From Xanthobacter agilis (GTDB taxonomy: Bacteria > Pseudomonadota > Alphaproteobacteria > Rhizobiales > Xanthobacteraceae): a stretch of 52,708 nt of DNA. The notes beneath the pieces were generated by a model that was given only the letters and a program-made list of their open reading frames with translations, was not told the origin of the DNA and did no database searches. Location of the stretch: positions 1-52,708 of the forward strand of contig NZ_JABWGX010000033.1 in assembly GCF_021730435.1 (NCBI RefSeq). The letters are read 5' to 3'. Positions within the stretch are counted from its first letter, which is position 1. Each line of letters begins with the position of its first letter. The position numbers and the translations under genes were made by a program. Shown piece after piece: positions 17,676-27,538 of the stretch.

Positions 17676-18485
17676 ATGGACGCACGCACCTCACCCGCCG
17701 ACGCTCCCGCCGCCAACGGCAAGGAAGCCATCATCAAGGTCCGCGACATCGTCGTGGGGTTTGGCGACCGCATCGTGCTGAACCACCTGGACCTCGACGT
17801 GTACCGGGGCGAGATCCTCGGCTTCGTGGGCACCTCCGGCGGCGGCAAGTCGGTGCTCACGCGCACGATCCTGGGTCTGGTGCCCAAGCGTTCCGGGCTG
17901 GTGGAGGTGTTCGGGGAAAATCTCGACGACCTCAACGAGACGCAGCGCTCGGCGGTGGAACGGCGCTGGGGCGTGCTGTTCCAACAGGGCGCGTTGTTCT
18001 CATCGCTGACGGTCAAGCAGAACATCCAGTTCCCGTTGCGGGAAAATCTCAAGCTTTCGCAAGGGCTGATGGACGACATCGCGTTCGCCAAGATCGAGAT
18101 GGTGGGCCTGAAGCCGGACGTGGCGGAAAAGCTGCCCTCGGAATTGTCGGGCGGCATGATCAAGCGCGCGGCGCTTGCCCGCTCGCTGGCGCTCGACCCG
18201 GAAATCCTGTTTCTGGACGAGCCCACCTCGGGGCTCGACCCCATCGGCGCGGGTGAGTTCGACGAGCTCATCCGCACGTTGCAGCAGACTTTGGGGCTCA
18301 CCGTTTTCATGGTAACTCACGACCTGGATAGTCTGCACACGGTCTGCGATCGCATCGCGGCCTTGGCAGAGGGGAAAGTGATCGCACAGGGCACCATCGA
18401 AACCATGATGCAGGCGACGCATCCGTGGCTGCGCGCCTATTTCCACGGCGCACGGGCACGGGCGGTGATGCAGGGGCGCGGCTGA
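17676..18485 (+). CDS. mlaF: MlaF-like ABC transporter ATPase
   Basis: Cytosolic ATPase that powers the Mla lipid transporter. The ATG at 17676 is preceded by a GAGGCGGGG site. The 269-residue protein has Walker A GTSGGGKSVL near residue 55, a Q-loop in VLFQQGALFSSLT, the signature LSGGMIKRAALARSLA, Walker B ILFLDEPTSGLDP, and a switch His in VTHDLDS. The GALFSSLTV segment after the Q-loop is typical of MlaF. It is translated right after mlaE. Confidence 0.94.
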   Translation: MDARTSPADAPAANGKEAIIKVRDIVVGFGDRIVLNHLDLDVYRGEILGFVGTSGGGKSVLTRTILGLVPKRSGLVEVFGENLDDLNETQRSAVERRWGVLFQQGALFSSLTVKQNIQFPLRENLKLSQGLMDDIAFAKIEMVGLKPDVAEKLPSELSGGMIKRAALARSLALDPEILFLDEPTSGLDPIGAGEFDELIRTLQQTLGLTVFMVTHDLDSLHTVCDRIAALAEGKVIAQGTIETMMQATHPWLRAYFHGARARAVMQGRG

Positions 18486-18522
18486 AGGCGGCCGTCGCGG
18501 TCAGGGCAATCGAGAGCAAGGC

Positions 18523-19446
18523 ATGGAAACACGGGCCAATTACACCATCATCGGAGCCTTCACGCTGGCCATCATCGTGGCCGCGTTCGGCTTCGTGTAC
18601 TGGTTCGCCGGGCCGCAGGACTCCAGTGCCCGCAAGGCCTATGAGATCGTTTTCGACGGCTCGGTGGCCGGTCTGCGCCAGGGCAATTCGGTGCTGTTCA
18701 ACGGCATTCCCGTGGGCCAGGTGCAGAGCCTCAACCTGGTGCCCAACCAGCCCGGGCAAGTGCTGGTGCGGGTGAGCATCGACAGGTCGGTGCCGGTTCT
18801 GTCGGATGCGCGCGCGGGCCTTGAATCCCAGGGCATCACCGGCATCGTCGCGGTGGGCATCCGCGGCGGCAAGCCGGACGCGCCGCCTTTGCCCATCGGG
18901 CCGGACGGCGTTCCGCGGATTCCCTCCGACGGCGGCACCGGCATGGCCGGTCTGCTGAGCGCGGCGCAAGGCGTGGCGCGGAAGATCGAGGTGGTGCTGC
19001 AGGCCATCAATCCCGAGGAGATCGCCGCCATCATCAAGAATGTGGAAGTGTTCTCGAAGGCGGTGGCGGACCGCTCCAATGACATCGGCACCCTTATCGA
19101 GCAATCCAAGAATCTGGTGACGCAGCTGAACGACGTCGCCGGCAAGGTGGATACGGTGGTGGACAATCTGAAGGCGGCGACCGAGGACAAGAACGGGCTT
19201 CTCGCCCAGGCGACCGATGCGGCGACCTCCGTGCGTCAGCTCGCGGACAATTTGGACCAGCGCACCGCGCTCCTCACCAACGAGATTGCCCGCTTCACCG
19301 GGCCGGGCCTGCGCCAGTATGAAGCCTTGGCGACGGACGGGCGGCGGACCCTGAGCGAGATCGACCGCGTCCTGCGCAGCATTGAGCGCAATCCGCAGCA
19401 ATTCATTATGGGCGGCGGTCAATCCGTGCCGACCTACAGGCGATGA
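18523..19446 (+). CDS. mlaD: MlaD-like MCE-domain substrate-binding protein
   Basis: Inner-membrane-anchored periplasmic protein of the MCE family that forms a hexameric ring carrying lipids between membranes. The 307-residue protein has one N-terminal membrane anchor (TIIGAFTLAIIVAAFGFVYWFAG), an MCE domain at about residues 38-115 (YEIVFDGSVAGLRQGNSVLFNGIPVG), then a long helical region ending with SEIDRVLRSIERNPQQFI. Ring-forming helices after the MCE domain are consistent with the family. Its last four bases overlap the start of the lipoprotein gene as ATGA. Confidence 0.92.
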   Translation: METRANYTIIGAFTLAIIVAAFGFVYWFAGPQDSSARKAYEIVFDGSVAGLRQGNSVLFNGIPVGQVQSLNLVPNQPGQVLVRVSIDRSVPVLSDARAGLESQGITGIVAVGIRGGKPDAPPLPIGPDGVPRIPSDGGTGMAGLLSAAQGVARKIEVVLQAINPEEIAAIIKNVEVFSKAVADRSNDIGTLIEQSKNLVTQLNDVAGKVDTVVDNLKAATEDKNGLLAQATDAATSVRQLADNLDQRTALLTNEIARFTGPGLRQYEALATDGRRTLSEIDRVLRSIERNPQQFIMGGGQSVPTYRR

Positions 19447-20087
19447 GCAGCAGCATGACCCACGCGCGCAGGAGCCGTTCCCCTGTCCTGAGCGGCCTCA
19501 AGGGCTGGGGTTGGATGGCCCGAGCCGGAGTGCTCTGCCTTCCCCTGGTGCTGGCGGCCTGCGGTTCGGCGCCCACGCCCACCTTCAATCTCTCCGCTCC
19601 GCAGGGCTTTACCGCCGGCGGGCGGGGCGACGGGCAACTCGTCGTGGCGCCGCCGTATGCCTTGGCTGCGTTGAACACCGACAAGATCTATGTCGAACCC
19701 GCGGCGGGACAGATCGCCTATCTCGGCGATGCCCAATGGGGCGACAGCCTGCCGTCGCTGCTTCAGGCGCGCATCATCCAGTCATTTGAAAACGGCAGCC
19801 GGCTGAAGCGGGTGGCCCGCCCCGGCGAGGGCATCATCGCCGATTACCAATTGGTTACGGACATCCGCATGTTCGGCCTGCGCATCACGCCCGAGGGGCC
19901 GGTGGCGGTGGTGGAGCTGTCGGCCAAGCTGATCGGCAACCAGAGCGGCCGCATTCTGGCGGCGCAGGTGTTCAAGGCACAGGTTCCGGCCACGGGAAGC
20001 TCCGGGCCGGAGGCGACCGCCGCGCTCGACACGGCGTCCGATCAGGTGCTGGTCGCCATGGTGCGCTGGGCCTCGGGCAAGTTCTGA
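19443..20087 (+). CDS. ABC-type transport auxiliary lipoprotein (PqiC/MlaC-associated type)
   Basis: Predicted lipoprotein of the ABC_trans_aux family found at the end of Mla/Pqi-type operons in alphaproteobacteria. A signal peptide ends in the lipobox LVLAAC near residue 40, followed by a folded periplasmic domain of about 170 residues with YVEPAAGQIAYLGDAQWGDSLPSLLQARI and a YQLVTDIRMF strand. It is likely outer-membrane anchored and could receive lipid from the MCE ring. It overlaps mlaD by four bases. Confidence 0.85.
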   Translation: MSSSMTHARRSRSPVLSGLKGWGWMARAGVLCLPLVLAACGSAPTPTFNLSAPQGFTAGGRGDGQLVVAPPYALAALNTDKIYVEPAAGQIAYLGDAQWGDSLPSLLQARIIQSFENGSRLKRVARPGEGIIADYQLVTDIRMFGLRITPEGPVAVVELSAKLIGNQSGRILAAQVFKAQVPATGSSGPEATAALDTASDQVLVAMVRWASGKF

Positions 20088-20369
20088 ACCCGCGCCGCCT
20101 GGAGTGGTTCCCGGCAAGCCCACCTCGGGCGGACGTCGAGCGCCTTGTGTGGCGTCCATCGGGGCAGGTTTAAGGGCTCTCCTGGTCCCGCGCGCTCCGC
20201 CGCCGATCGCTTCTTTTCATCGCCGAAATCCGCTCGGCCGGCCGCGCCAGGGCACGCGTTGACGCGTCGCGATAAATCCCTGTGCGTGAAGCGGTGCGTC
20301 ACGACACGCATCGCGCGGTCGGGCCATGTCGTGGCCGGCGCGCGCGGCGGGGTGATGCTCTCTGGAACG
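20088..20369. other. Intergenic DNA between the Mla operon and the shared terminator
   Basis: About 280 bases with no natural-looking ORF and no strong hairpin until the terminator at 20370. It may simply be the long 3' untranslated part of the Mla operon. Confidence 0.4.
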
Positions 20370-20411
20370 AGAAAGACCCCCGCCGGTGCCATCACCGGCG
20401 GGGGTCTTTCT
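20370..20411. terminator. Bidirectional intrinsic terminator
   Basis: A perfect 19-bp stem with a CCAT loop (arms 20370-20388 and 20393-20411). The stem begins AGAAAGACC and ends GGTCTTTCT, giving a T-containing tail in both directions. It lies 39 bases after the ATPase gene on the minus strand and also faces the Mla operon. Confidence 0.88.
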
Positions 20412-20449
20412 GGTGCCGGATATGACCGTGTGTCGGCGGGGGCGAGGCC

Positions 20450-21223
20450 TCAGATGCCGACCTTGTTCAATTCGCCATAGACTTCGTCCGCCCAGGTGCG
20501 CAGATCCATGAGGCCGGCATAAGCGGACCAGATCTCGATGCCGAACTTTTCGGCAAGATCGTTCTCGGTCGCGGAAAGGGCCTCTTCCACGGGCGTATAG
20601 GTCCGCTCCAGATGCGACCACAGTTCCGAGGTGCAACGTGGCAGATCGATCAGGTGGAGATTGCGGCCGGCGGCCGCCTTCTCGACACGGGCGAAGGCCT
20701 GGGGATCAAAGGTGCCGCCGACCGCATTGCGCACGACGATGATGTTCGCCACCGGCAGCGCACCGCCCACCACCACATCCTCCACCAAGGTCGCGACGTT
20801 CTCGATGGAGTGGGACTCGGGCTTGGTGATGACCAGGAGGTCGATGTCAGGCGAGTTACGCTGCTGCATGATGTGGGCGACGCGCCGGTGATGCGCCCAT
20901 TGCACCAGTTGCGGCACCACATTCGCGCCGAGATCCAGCACCGCGCCGCCGGTGAGCAGCAGGCCGCCGAAACGATCCCAGTAGCGCAGCGGGGCGTTGG
21001 CGTCGTTCTCGGTCTTGGTGGAGGCAAGGGCGGAGCCGATGCCCAGTTCCAGAACCTTGGTGGGGAAGAACTTTCCAATCTTCGAATGGCCGGTGCCGTC
21101 GGTGAAGTCCGCGGCCACGAGCTTGTAGGCCAGCTCGCGCTTTTTCAGGGCGGAATACACCATCTGGGCAAGGGTGGTCTTGCCCTGGCCCCCGGCATAC
21201 GCGGCGCAGATATAGGTCTTCAT
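20450..21223 (-). CDS. P-loop ATPase of ParA/MinD type with deviant Walker A
   Basis: Begins MKTYICAAYAGGQGKTTLAQ, so residues 10-17 are a Walker A of the KGGxGKTT class in which the first signature lysine is replaced by alanine. Later segments fit the fold: GGAVLDLGANVVP near residue 110 as a Walker A'/B-like strand, IDLLVITKPESHSIENVA, and ANIIVVRNAVGG. The 257-residue length is normal. The GGGAG ribosome-binding site supports the ATG at 21223 over an earlier TTG/ATG at 21250. I do not recognise the exact family; some conjugation and positioning ATPases look similar. It is co-directional with and 140 bases downstream of the giant polar protein, which suggests a shared positioning function. 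Confidence 0.65.
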   Translation of the reverse strand: MKTYICAAYAGGQGKTTLAQMVYSALKKRELAYKLVAADFTDGTGHSKIGKFFPTKVLELGIGSALASTKTENDANAPLRYWDRFGGLLLTGGAVLDLGANVVPQLVQWAHHRRVAHIMQQRNSPDIDLLVITKPESHSIENVATLVEDVVVGGALPVANIIVVRNAVGGTFDPQAFARVEKAAAGRNLHLIDLPRCTSELWSHLERTYTPVEEALSATENDLAEKFGIEIWSAYAGLMDLRTWADEVYGELNKVGI

Positions 21224-21363
21224 GGATGGAAGGCTCCCTGACTGGGCCATGCGACGCCCGCAGGCGTTAGGCTGCGGGCAGTTGAAGCGAAATTATATTA
21301 CACGAATAAGTCCATACCGCCGGCGCGACACCACGTCGCCAGCGGTCGCGGCACGCGGCCGCC

Positions 21364-24300
21364 TCAATCGAGGCGGCCGGCGATGTGCGCGAGCATGGTG
21401 TAGACCTTGCCGGGGTCGGAAGAGAGATAGGTGCGGGTCAGCACGTTACCGTTCTCTCCGGCGCTCACCTGCTCCAGAAGGTCGTCGTATTCGGCAATGT
21501 AGTGGTCTACCTGGTCGTGGAAGGCCGGTTCGTCCTGGTACCGCCGACGCAGGGTCTCGAAGGCTTGCAGGCCCTGCAGGGTGTAGATGCGCCGGGTGAA
21601 GGCGGCATGCTGGCCGTTCAACTGGCGATCCCAGCAATCGGCGGCCACGGTCGCGTCCACCAGCCGGCCGATCTCGGCGGTGAGGGCCTCCACCGTCTCC
21701 GGCACCGGGCGGGCGGCGGCGCGGCGCGGCGGGACAAGGCTTTCCGGGCGGCGGCGCGGGGCAGGGCCGGTCTCCCGCGGGTGGAGATCGTCCGTGGCAA
21801 GGGCCAGCAGCTCGCTCAGAAGCTCCTCCCGGTCCGGGATCGCCGCGATCTGCGCGGGGGCCTCCGCAGTGCCCGTCGCGTCTACCGCCACCGTTGCGTC
21901 CTCGGCAACCGCCGGAGCGACCGCGGCGACGTCAGCCTCGACCGGCAGGTCCGGTGCCTGTTCGAGGGGGAGCGGCGCCGGGGTCTCAACGACCGGCTCG
22001 GATGGCTGGTGAGCCGATGCCTGCGGCACGAGGGCCGCCAGCTCGCGGGCCACCGAGTCGAGGGCCAGATCCTGCGCCGTGGCACGGGCGCCGGCCTCGA
22101 CCACATCGAACGCCTGACCCTGGCGGGCGACGATCTCGTTCAGCTCCGCGAGCGCCTTGATCTGCTCGGCCACGGCGTGGCGCATGCTGGCGGCGGTCGC
22201 CTCGGTTTCCGCCGGCAGCTCCATGAGGCCCCGCTTCATTTCTGTGCGGGCCAGCTCGATCGCCTGCTGCACCTCTTCGGTGGTGCGCTTCAGCTCGTGC
22301 GCGGCCTCCGTGAACTGGCTTCCGGTGTCGCCGAACATGCGGCGCACGTCCTGGATGGCCGCCTCATACGTCTGCCGGAGCGCGGCCGCGACCCGCTCGC
22401 GCTCCTGCTCGGCGGCGGTGCGCAGATGTTCCACCTGGCTTTCGAGGGCCTGGGTGGAGCCCGAGGCGGCCTCGGCCACCACGCCGGCAATCTCGCGGGC
22501 GCGGCTCTGCGCGGCCTTGAAGCTGTCGTCGAGCATGGCGTGGAAGTGCTGCATGCGGCCGTCCATGTCGGCCACGCGGGCGGTCATGGCGCCGGCGAGT
22601 TCCGCCATGGCGGCGCGGCGGGCGTTGAGCGTAGCCTCGACCCGCTCCTGGGTGACGCCCAGGGCCTGGGACGCTTCGCCCAGGGAGCGGCTCTGCTGCT
22701 CCAGGCGCTCGGTGAGGGTGCTGATCTCCGACAACGTGCTGCCGGACACACTCTTGAGCGAGCTGATCTGAGCATCGAAGCGCGCGGCGGTGGCGTCGGC
22801 GGTCTCGCCGATGGCGCCGACGGTGGCGCTGAAGTCCTCGACCTGACGGGCAAAGGTGCCTGAAAAGTCGCCGAGGTTGCTCACGGCATTGGCCATGGCG
22901 CTCTGGAAGGTGGAATTGGCGTCGCCCAGGCGCTCGATGATGGCCTGCACATCGCCCTTGAGACCGGTGTTGGTGGCGGTGATCTCGGCGACGGCGCGCT
23001 GGCTGGTGCGCTCCAGGGCCACCAGGAAGGCCCCGTTCTTGTCGTCGATCAGGTGGGCGATCTCGTTGAGTCGGGTGCCCAGCGCGTCGGCCACCTTTTC
23101 CGCGTGTCCGGTCAGGGCCTGGCCCACATTGAGCGACAGGGCCGTGAGCGAGCGCTCGACCTCCGCCGCGTTGCTCTTGAGGGTGCCGGAGACGGCTTCC
23201 ATGCGGCGTGCCAGACCGTCCGCGACCGCGCCGCCGCGCGCCTCCAGATCGGCCGCGACGCCGTCGAGGCGGCCGATGACCAGCTCCTCGATGTGGTGCA
23301 CACGGCCATCCAGCAGGCTGGCGATGTCCTGGGCACGGGCGCCAAGGGCGCGCTGGACCACTTCCGCGCGGTCCATCAGCGTCTCGCCCAGCACCTTGTT
23401 GCGGCTGGCGAAGAAGCCGTCGAGGGTCTCCATCGACTTGTCCAGGGCGGACGTGGTGCTGGTGGCGCCCTCGACGAAGGTGCGCGCCAGATCCACGGTG
23501 CGGCTGGCGAGGGTCTCGGTGAGGCTCTGGGCGCGCTGGTCGAGGGTCTGCTCGATGCGGGCGATGCGCTGGTCCAGGGTCCCCGCCACATTGGAGGTGG
23601 TGGAGGCGAGGCGCTCGTCGAGATTGTCCACGGCGAGCCGCAGATTTTCGTTCACCTCGTTCACCCGATGATTGATCTGGTCGATCAGCTCGGGCGCCTG
23701 CACCTTCACCGTGTTGTCGAAGGCCTTGACCCCGTCGTTCACCGCGCGGGCGAAGGCGCTGCCGTCGTGGTGCAGCCGCTCGGCCAGCTCGGCACCCTGG
23801 ACCGTGAAGGCCTCGTCGATCGCCCGGAGCTGGGTGCCAAGCATCTCCTTGATGGCGTCGCCCTTGCTGCCCATGGCATTGACCAGGGTGTCGGCGGTCT
23901 CGCGGAAGGCGTCGGTGACCTTGCTGCCGCGTGCGCCGATGGCCTTGGTGACTTGGTTGCTCACCACCGACAGGCGGTCGGTGATGTCGGAGCCGGCGGC
24001 GGCGAGGGAGGTCGCGATCTCGGCGCCCTTCTCGGTGAGGTTGGCGCCGGCCTGGGCCACCGAACGGTCGAGCGCGGCGGCAATGCGATCCCCGCTCTCG
24101 ACGAGGCGCTGGGGCAAAGCGTCGCCGCTCACGGTGATGGCGTCGATGATGCGGGCGCTGGTGTCCTCGATGCGGTCGGCGATCTCGGCGCCACGGATGG
24201 CCACGGTCTCGCCGATGACCTCGCCGCTGCGCTCCAGCTGCAGCACCAGATCGGTGCCTCGGGTGTCGAAATCAGCGAGGGCGGCCTCGGTGGCGGCATG

Positions 24301-26835
24301 GAAGGCGTCGCTGGCGGCCATCACGCGATCGGCAACCTCGGCGCCGCGTGCGCCCAGGGTGTCGGCGATGGTTTCCCCGGCCTTTTCGATCTGGTCGGCG
24401 AGGGCGCTGCCGCGGCTGCCGAAATCGGCGACGCTGGCCTCGGCGGTCGCACGGAAGGCGTCGCTGGCGGCCATCACACGATCGGCCACCTCGGCGCCGC
24501 GTGCCGCCAGGGTGTCGGCGATGGTTTCTCCGGCCTTTTCGATCTGGCCGGCGAGGTCGCTGCCGCGGCTGCCGAAATCGGCGACGCTGGCCTGCGTGGC
24601 CGCGCGGAAGGCGTCGCTGGCGGCGCCGATGGTCTGGCCGACGGCGTCGGCGGTCTTGTCGAGCTGAAGCGCCAGCGCGCTGCCGTGATCGCCGAAATCG
24701 GCGACCGTGGCTTCGGTGGCGGCGCGCAGGGCGTCGCCAGCGGCACCGATGGTCTGGCTAACGGCATCGGCGGTCTTGTCGAGACGCAGCGCCAGCGCGC
24801 TGCCGTGATCGCCAAGGGTCGCGATCGCGGCTTCGGTGGCGGTGCGCAGGGTGTCGCTGGCGGCGCCGATGGTCTGGCTGACGGCGTCGGCGGTCTTGTC
24901 GAGACGCAGCGCCAGTTCACTGCCGTGATCGCCGAGGGTGGCAACGGCGGCTTCGGCGGTGGCGCGGAAGGCGTCGCTGGCGGCTTCGAGGCTGCCGCTC
25001 ACGGTGGCGGCGCTCTTTTCGAGCTGGGCGGAGACGTCGCTGCCACGGGCGCCGAAGTCGGCCAACGCGGCGTCGGCGGTGGTGCGCAGGGTGGCGCCCG
25101 CCTCGCTGAGGATCTCGCCCACTGCGAGCCCGCTCTTTTCCAGCTGGGCGGCCAATTCCGTTCCGCGTGCGCCGAAATCGCCCATCGCGGCTTCGGTGGT
25201 GTTCCGGAAGGCTTCGCTGGCGGCTCCCACGGTCTGGCTGACGGCGCTCCCGCTCTTGTCGAGATGGGCGGCCAGCGCGCTGCCGTGATTGCCGAAGTCG
25301 GTCGCGGCGGCCTCGGCGGCGGTGCGGAAGGCGTCGCCGGCGGCGGTGATGCGCGCCGCCACTTCGGCGCCACGGGCGCCGATGGCTTCGCTGACCGCCT
25401 CGCCGCTCTTGTCGAGCTGAAGCACCAGGTCATTTCCACGGCTGCCGAAATCGGCGACGATGGATTCCGCGGCGGCGCGGATGGCGCCGCTGGCGGCGTC
25501 GATGCGGGCGGCGATCTCGGCGGTGAGGTTGCCGCCGTTCTCGGCCAGGGTGTCGCTGATGTTGGTCTTCAGCCGCTCGATATTGACGTTGACGTCGTCG
25601 CCCCAACGGTCGATCAGCACCGCCACTTCGGAGGTGGACGACAGGAGGTTGGTGGCCAGATCGTCGGTCCGCGACTTCAGGGTCTTCACCAGCACGTCGG
25701 CGGAGTTGGAGAGATCCTGGCGGATCTCGGTGCCGGTCACCTGCAGCCGGTCGATCAGCTCGGTGCCCTTGGCGGTGAGACCGTCGATCATGGAATCGCC
25801 GACCCGGGCGAGGGCGGAAGTGATGTGCTCGCCCTTTTCGCCGAGGATCTCGGTGACGCGCTCGCTGGCGGTCAGCATGCTCTCCTGGATGCGCGCGGAG
25901 GCGTCCCGCACCTCGTTGGAGAGCACGGTCTCGGCCCCGGCGATGCCTTCGCGCAGGCGCTCGGTCTCGAGCTGGATGTTCTGGCGCTCGGCCTGGAGGT
26001 CGTCGATCAGGGTGCGGATGCGGACCTCGTTGTCCCCATAGGCCCGCTCGAGCAGCGAGACTTCCGTGCGCACCATGGCTTCCAGCTCGCCGGCGCGGGT
26101 CACGGCGCGGTCGAGGCCGTCGCCCATGGCCGCCACCTCGCGGCGCACCGCCTGGCCCACATTCACCACCGTGTCGGTGGCGAGGGCCTCGGGCTCGGCG
26201 AGCCGCATGGCGACCTCGGTCATGGCGCGGGCGATGCCCTGAAGCTCCTGCGAGCGGCGGACCAGCGCCGCCAGGCCGAAAAAGGCGAGGGGCGGCACCA
26301 GGATGGACGCGAACACACCGAGCAGCGCCGGGGAATTCAGCAGGGACTGGAGCCCTTCCGAATTGGCCATCAGGCCCCGCTGATAGGTGTAGGCGAGGGC
26401 GATGCCCACCGCGATCCACACCAGGGCGGCCGCGGTCGCCCACCAATAGGGGGCGGTCGAGGCGGGACGGCGCAGGCGGCTGAGCATCAAGCCGATATTC
26501 TGGCGGTCGTCATTGGCGGCCCGCCGCTCGGGCGTCTCGCGGGGGCGGCGCGGTCCTTCGCGCCGGCTGTCCTCGGCCGCGGGCGTGGTGCGTGGGGCCC
26601 GGCGCCCGATGGGCTGCGCGGGCACCGGCCGTTCGTCCGCGGGCGCCGGCGCCTCGGTGCTCGCCTCCGGTTCGGTGGCTGGCGGCTCCGTGGCCACCTC
26701 GACCGGAGGGGCCTGCTCTTTCGCCTCCTTGGCGGCCTGGGCCTGCTGGGCATTGTCCAGCTCCAGCGTCAGCGCCTCCTGAATCGCCGAAAGAGCGACC
26801 TCGGTCGGATCCTGGACCTTCATCGGAGTCTTCAT
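21364..26835 (-). CDS. Giant membrane-anchored coiled-coil protein, growth pole ring (GPR/RgsE)-like
   Basis: An 1,823-residue protein. An acidic, Pro/Ala-rich cytosolic head (about residues 1-125) is followed by two membrane segments at about 130-151 and 169-192. Then come some 1,400 residues of heptad-like helix rich in Ala, Asp, Glu and Ser, a Pro-rich linker, and a compact C-terminal part of about 110 residues (from [18 protein letters not shown] to the end). This architecture matches the Growth Pole Ring protein of Agrobacterium and RgsE of Sinorhizobium (related to TipN), which organise polar growth. The match is by architecture and remembered sequence style, not a search. Residues encoded by 24155-25485 are tandem repeats. 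ATG at 26835 ([12 protein letters not shown]) is preferred; an in-frame start exists at 26880. Confidence 0.75.
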   Translation of the reverse strand: MKTPMKVQDPTEVALSAIQEALTLELDNAQQAQAAKEAKEQAPPVEVATEPPATEPEASTEAPAPADERPVPAQPIGRRAPRTTPAAEDSRREGPRRPRETPERRAANDDRQNIGLMLSRLRRPASTAPYWWATAAALVWIAVGIALAYTYQRGLMANSEGLQSLLNSPALLGVFASILVPPLAFFGLAALVRRSQELQGIARAMTEVAMRLAEPEALATDTVVNVGQAVRREVAAMGDGLDRAVTRAGELEAMVRTEVSLLERAYGDNEVRIRTLIDDLQAERQNIQLETERLREGIAGAETVLSNEVRDASARIQESMLTASERVTEILGEKGEHITSALARVGDSMIDGLTAKGTELIDRLQVTGTEIRQDLSNSADVLVKTLKSRTDDLATNLLSSTSEVAVLIDRWGDDVNVNIERLKTNISDTLAENGGNLTAEIAARIDAASGAIRAAAESIVADFGSRGNDLVLQLDKSGEAVSEAIGARGAEVAARITAAGDAFRTAAEAAATDFGNHGSALAAHLDKSGSAVSQTVGAASEAFRNTTEAAMGDFGARGTELAAQLEKSGLAVGEILSEAGATLRTTADAALADFGARGSDVSAQLEKSAATVSGSLEAASDAFRATAEAAVATLGDHGSELALRLDKTADAVSQTIGAASDTLRTATEAAIATLGDHGSALALRLDKTADAVSQTIGAAGDALRAATEATVADFGDHGSALALQLDKTADAVGQTIGAASDAFRAATQASVADFGSRGSDLAGQIEKAGETIADTLAARGAEVADRVMAASDAFRATAEASVADFGSRGSALADQIEKAGETIADTLGARGAEVADRVMAASDAFHAATEAALADFDTRGTDLVLQLERSGEVIGETVAIRGAEIADRIEDTSARIIDAITVSGDALPQRLVESGDRIAAALDRSVAQAGANLTEKGAEIATSLAAAGSDITDRLSVVSNQVTKAIGARGSKVTDAFRETADTLVNAMGSKGDAIKEMLGTQLRAIDEAFTVQGAELAERLHHDGSAFARAVNDGVKAFDNTVKVQAPELIDQINHRVNEVNENLRLAVDNLDERLASTTSNVAGTLDQRIARIEQTLDQRAQSLTETLASRTVDLARTFVEGATSTTSALDKSMETLDGFFASRNKVLGETLMDRAEVVQRALGARAQDIASLLDGRVHHIEELVIGRLDGVAADLEARGGAVADGLARRMEAVSGTLKSNAAEVERSLTALSLNVGQALTGHAEKVADALGTRLNEIAHLIDDKNGAFLVALERTSQRAVAEITATNTGLKGDVQAIIERLGDANSTFQSAMANAVSNLGDFSGTFARQVEDFSATVGAIGETADATAARFDAQISSLKSVSGSTLSEISTLTERLEQQSRSLGEASQALGVTQERVEATLNARRAAMAELAGAMTARVADMDGRMQHFHAMLDDSFKAAQSRAREIAGVVAEAASGSTQALESQVEHLRTAAEQERERVAAALRQTYEAAIQDVRRMFGDTGSQFTEAAHELKRTTEEVQQAIELARTEMKRGLMELPAETEATAASMRHAVAEQIKALAELNEIVARQGQAFDVVEAGARATAQDLALDSVARELAALVPQASAHQPSEPVVETPAPLPLEQAPDLPVEADVAAVAPAVAEDATVAVDATGTAEAPAQIAAIPDREELLSELLALATDDLHPRETGPAPRRRPESLVPPRRAAARPVPETVEALTAEIGRLVDATVAADCWDRQLNGQHAAFTRRIYTLQGLQAFETLRRRYQDEPAFHDQVDHYIAEYDDLLEQVSAGENGNVLTRTYLSSDPGKVYTMLAHIAGRLD
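24155..25485 (-). repeat. About ten tandem repeats of 120 or 153 bp inside the giant gene
   Basis: Units of 40 residues of the form [20 protein letters not shown]...[16 protein letters not shown] alternate with 51-residue units that add an 11-residue [11 protein letters not shown] insert. I count six or seven short and three or four long copies. The copies between about 24600 and 24960 line up base for base with a 120-bp period and are the most alike, suggesting recent duplication by unequal recombination. Confidence 0.85.
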
Positions 26836-27134
26836 GTCGCCGTCGCCTTTGCCTTCAGGGCGGCCGGCTGGTGATGTCACCGGCTGTCCGCCACCGATCC
26901 CACATGCGCGGGGCCAGCCAAGGCCCCTTGGCCCCGTGCGGCCGCGGAATTGGTTTACTGTTCCTTATCCTATCCAGGGTGGCGAAGGCTTTGAACCGGG
27001 CGCGTCGCGAGAATGAAGATATCGTTAATACGCCCCTCGCTTCGTGCTGGCTTCGCCGGGATGTTGGGGCTATAGGGCGCCCAGGACCTTCCCTGGAAGG
27101 GCTTCAATCCATTCGGCGCGGTTACGGCAAATCC
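26836..27134. other. Divergent intergenic region
   Basis: A 299-base spacer between the giant gene and the ferredoxin gene. It is locally A/T-rich around 26950-26980 and 27010-27035, as expected for promoters. Nothing else is recognised. Confidence 0.45.
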
Positions 27135-27455
27135 ATGGTCGCACTCACTTTTATCGAATTCAACGGCACCTCTCACCAGGTCGACGCACCCGAAGGCTCG
27201 ACCGCCATGGAGGCCGCCGTGCGCAATGGCGTGCCCGGCATCGTCGGGGAATGCGGGGGCGCCTGCGCCTGCGCCACCTGCCACGTCTATGTGGACGAGG
27301 CGTGGGTGGGGAAGGTGGGCGAGCCTTCCGAGATGGAGGAAGGGATGCTCGATTTTGCCAGCGAGGTGAGCCCCAGTTCGCGCCTGTCCTGCCAGATCCG
27401 GCTGACGGCGGAACTGGACGGCCTGGTGCTGCGCATGCCGGAGAGCCAGGGCTGA
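27135..27455 (+). CDS. [2Fe-2S] ferredoxin, adrenodoxin type
   Basis: Small electron carrier of 106 residues starting [21 protein letters not shown]. The cluster ligands are C40, C46, C49 and C86 in the pattern C-x5-C-x2-C...C ([18 protein letters not shown] and RLSCQIRL), which is the adrenodoxin/Fdx class rather than the plant type. C44 is an extra cysteine inside the loop. Such proteins feed electrons to cytochromes P450, iron-sulfur assembly or ring-hydroxylating enzymes. The gene stands alone; its partner is not in the window. Confidence 0.93.
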   Translation: MVALTFIEFNGTSHQVDAPEGSTAMEAAVRNGVPGIVGECGGACACATCHVYVDEAWVGKVGEPSEMEEGMLDFASEVSPSSRLSCQIRLTAELDGLVLRMPESQG

Positions 27456-27538
27456 GCAGCGGGCCGCTGTCCGGCGGGCACTTATGTTTCCTTTACGGTG
27501 CGGGGCCACACTATCGCCCGTGCCGTTGGGGATAAGCT

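Noticed and set aside
23053-26874. Long plus-strand open frame (about 1,270 codons) opposite the giant gene
   Set aside because: It mirrors the repeat structure of the minus-strand gene in antisense. It is Gly/Val/Ala/His-rich without recognisable motifs, as expected for a shadow in GC-rich DNA with few stops.
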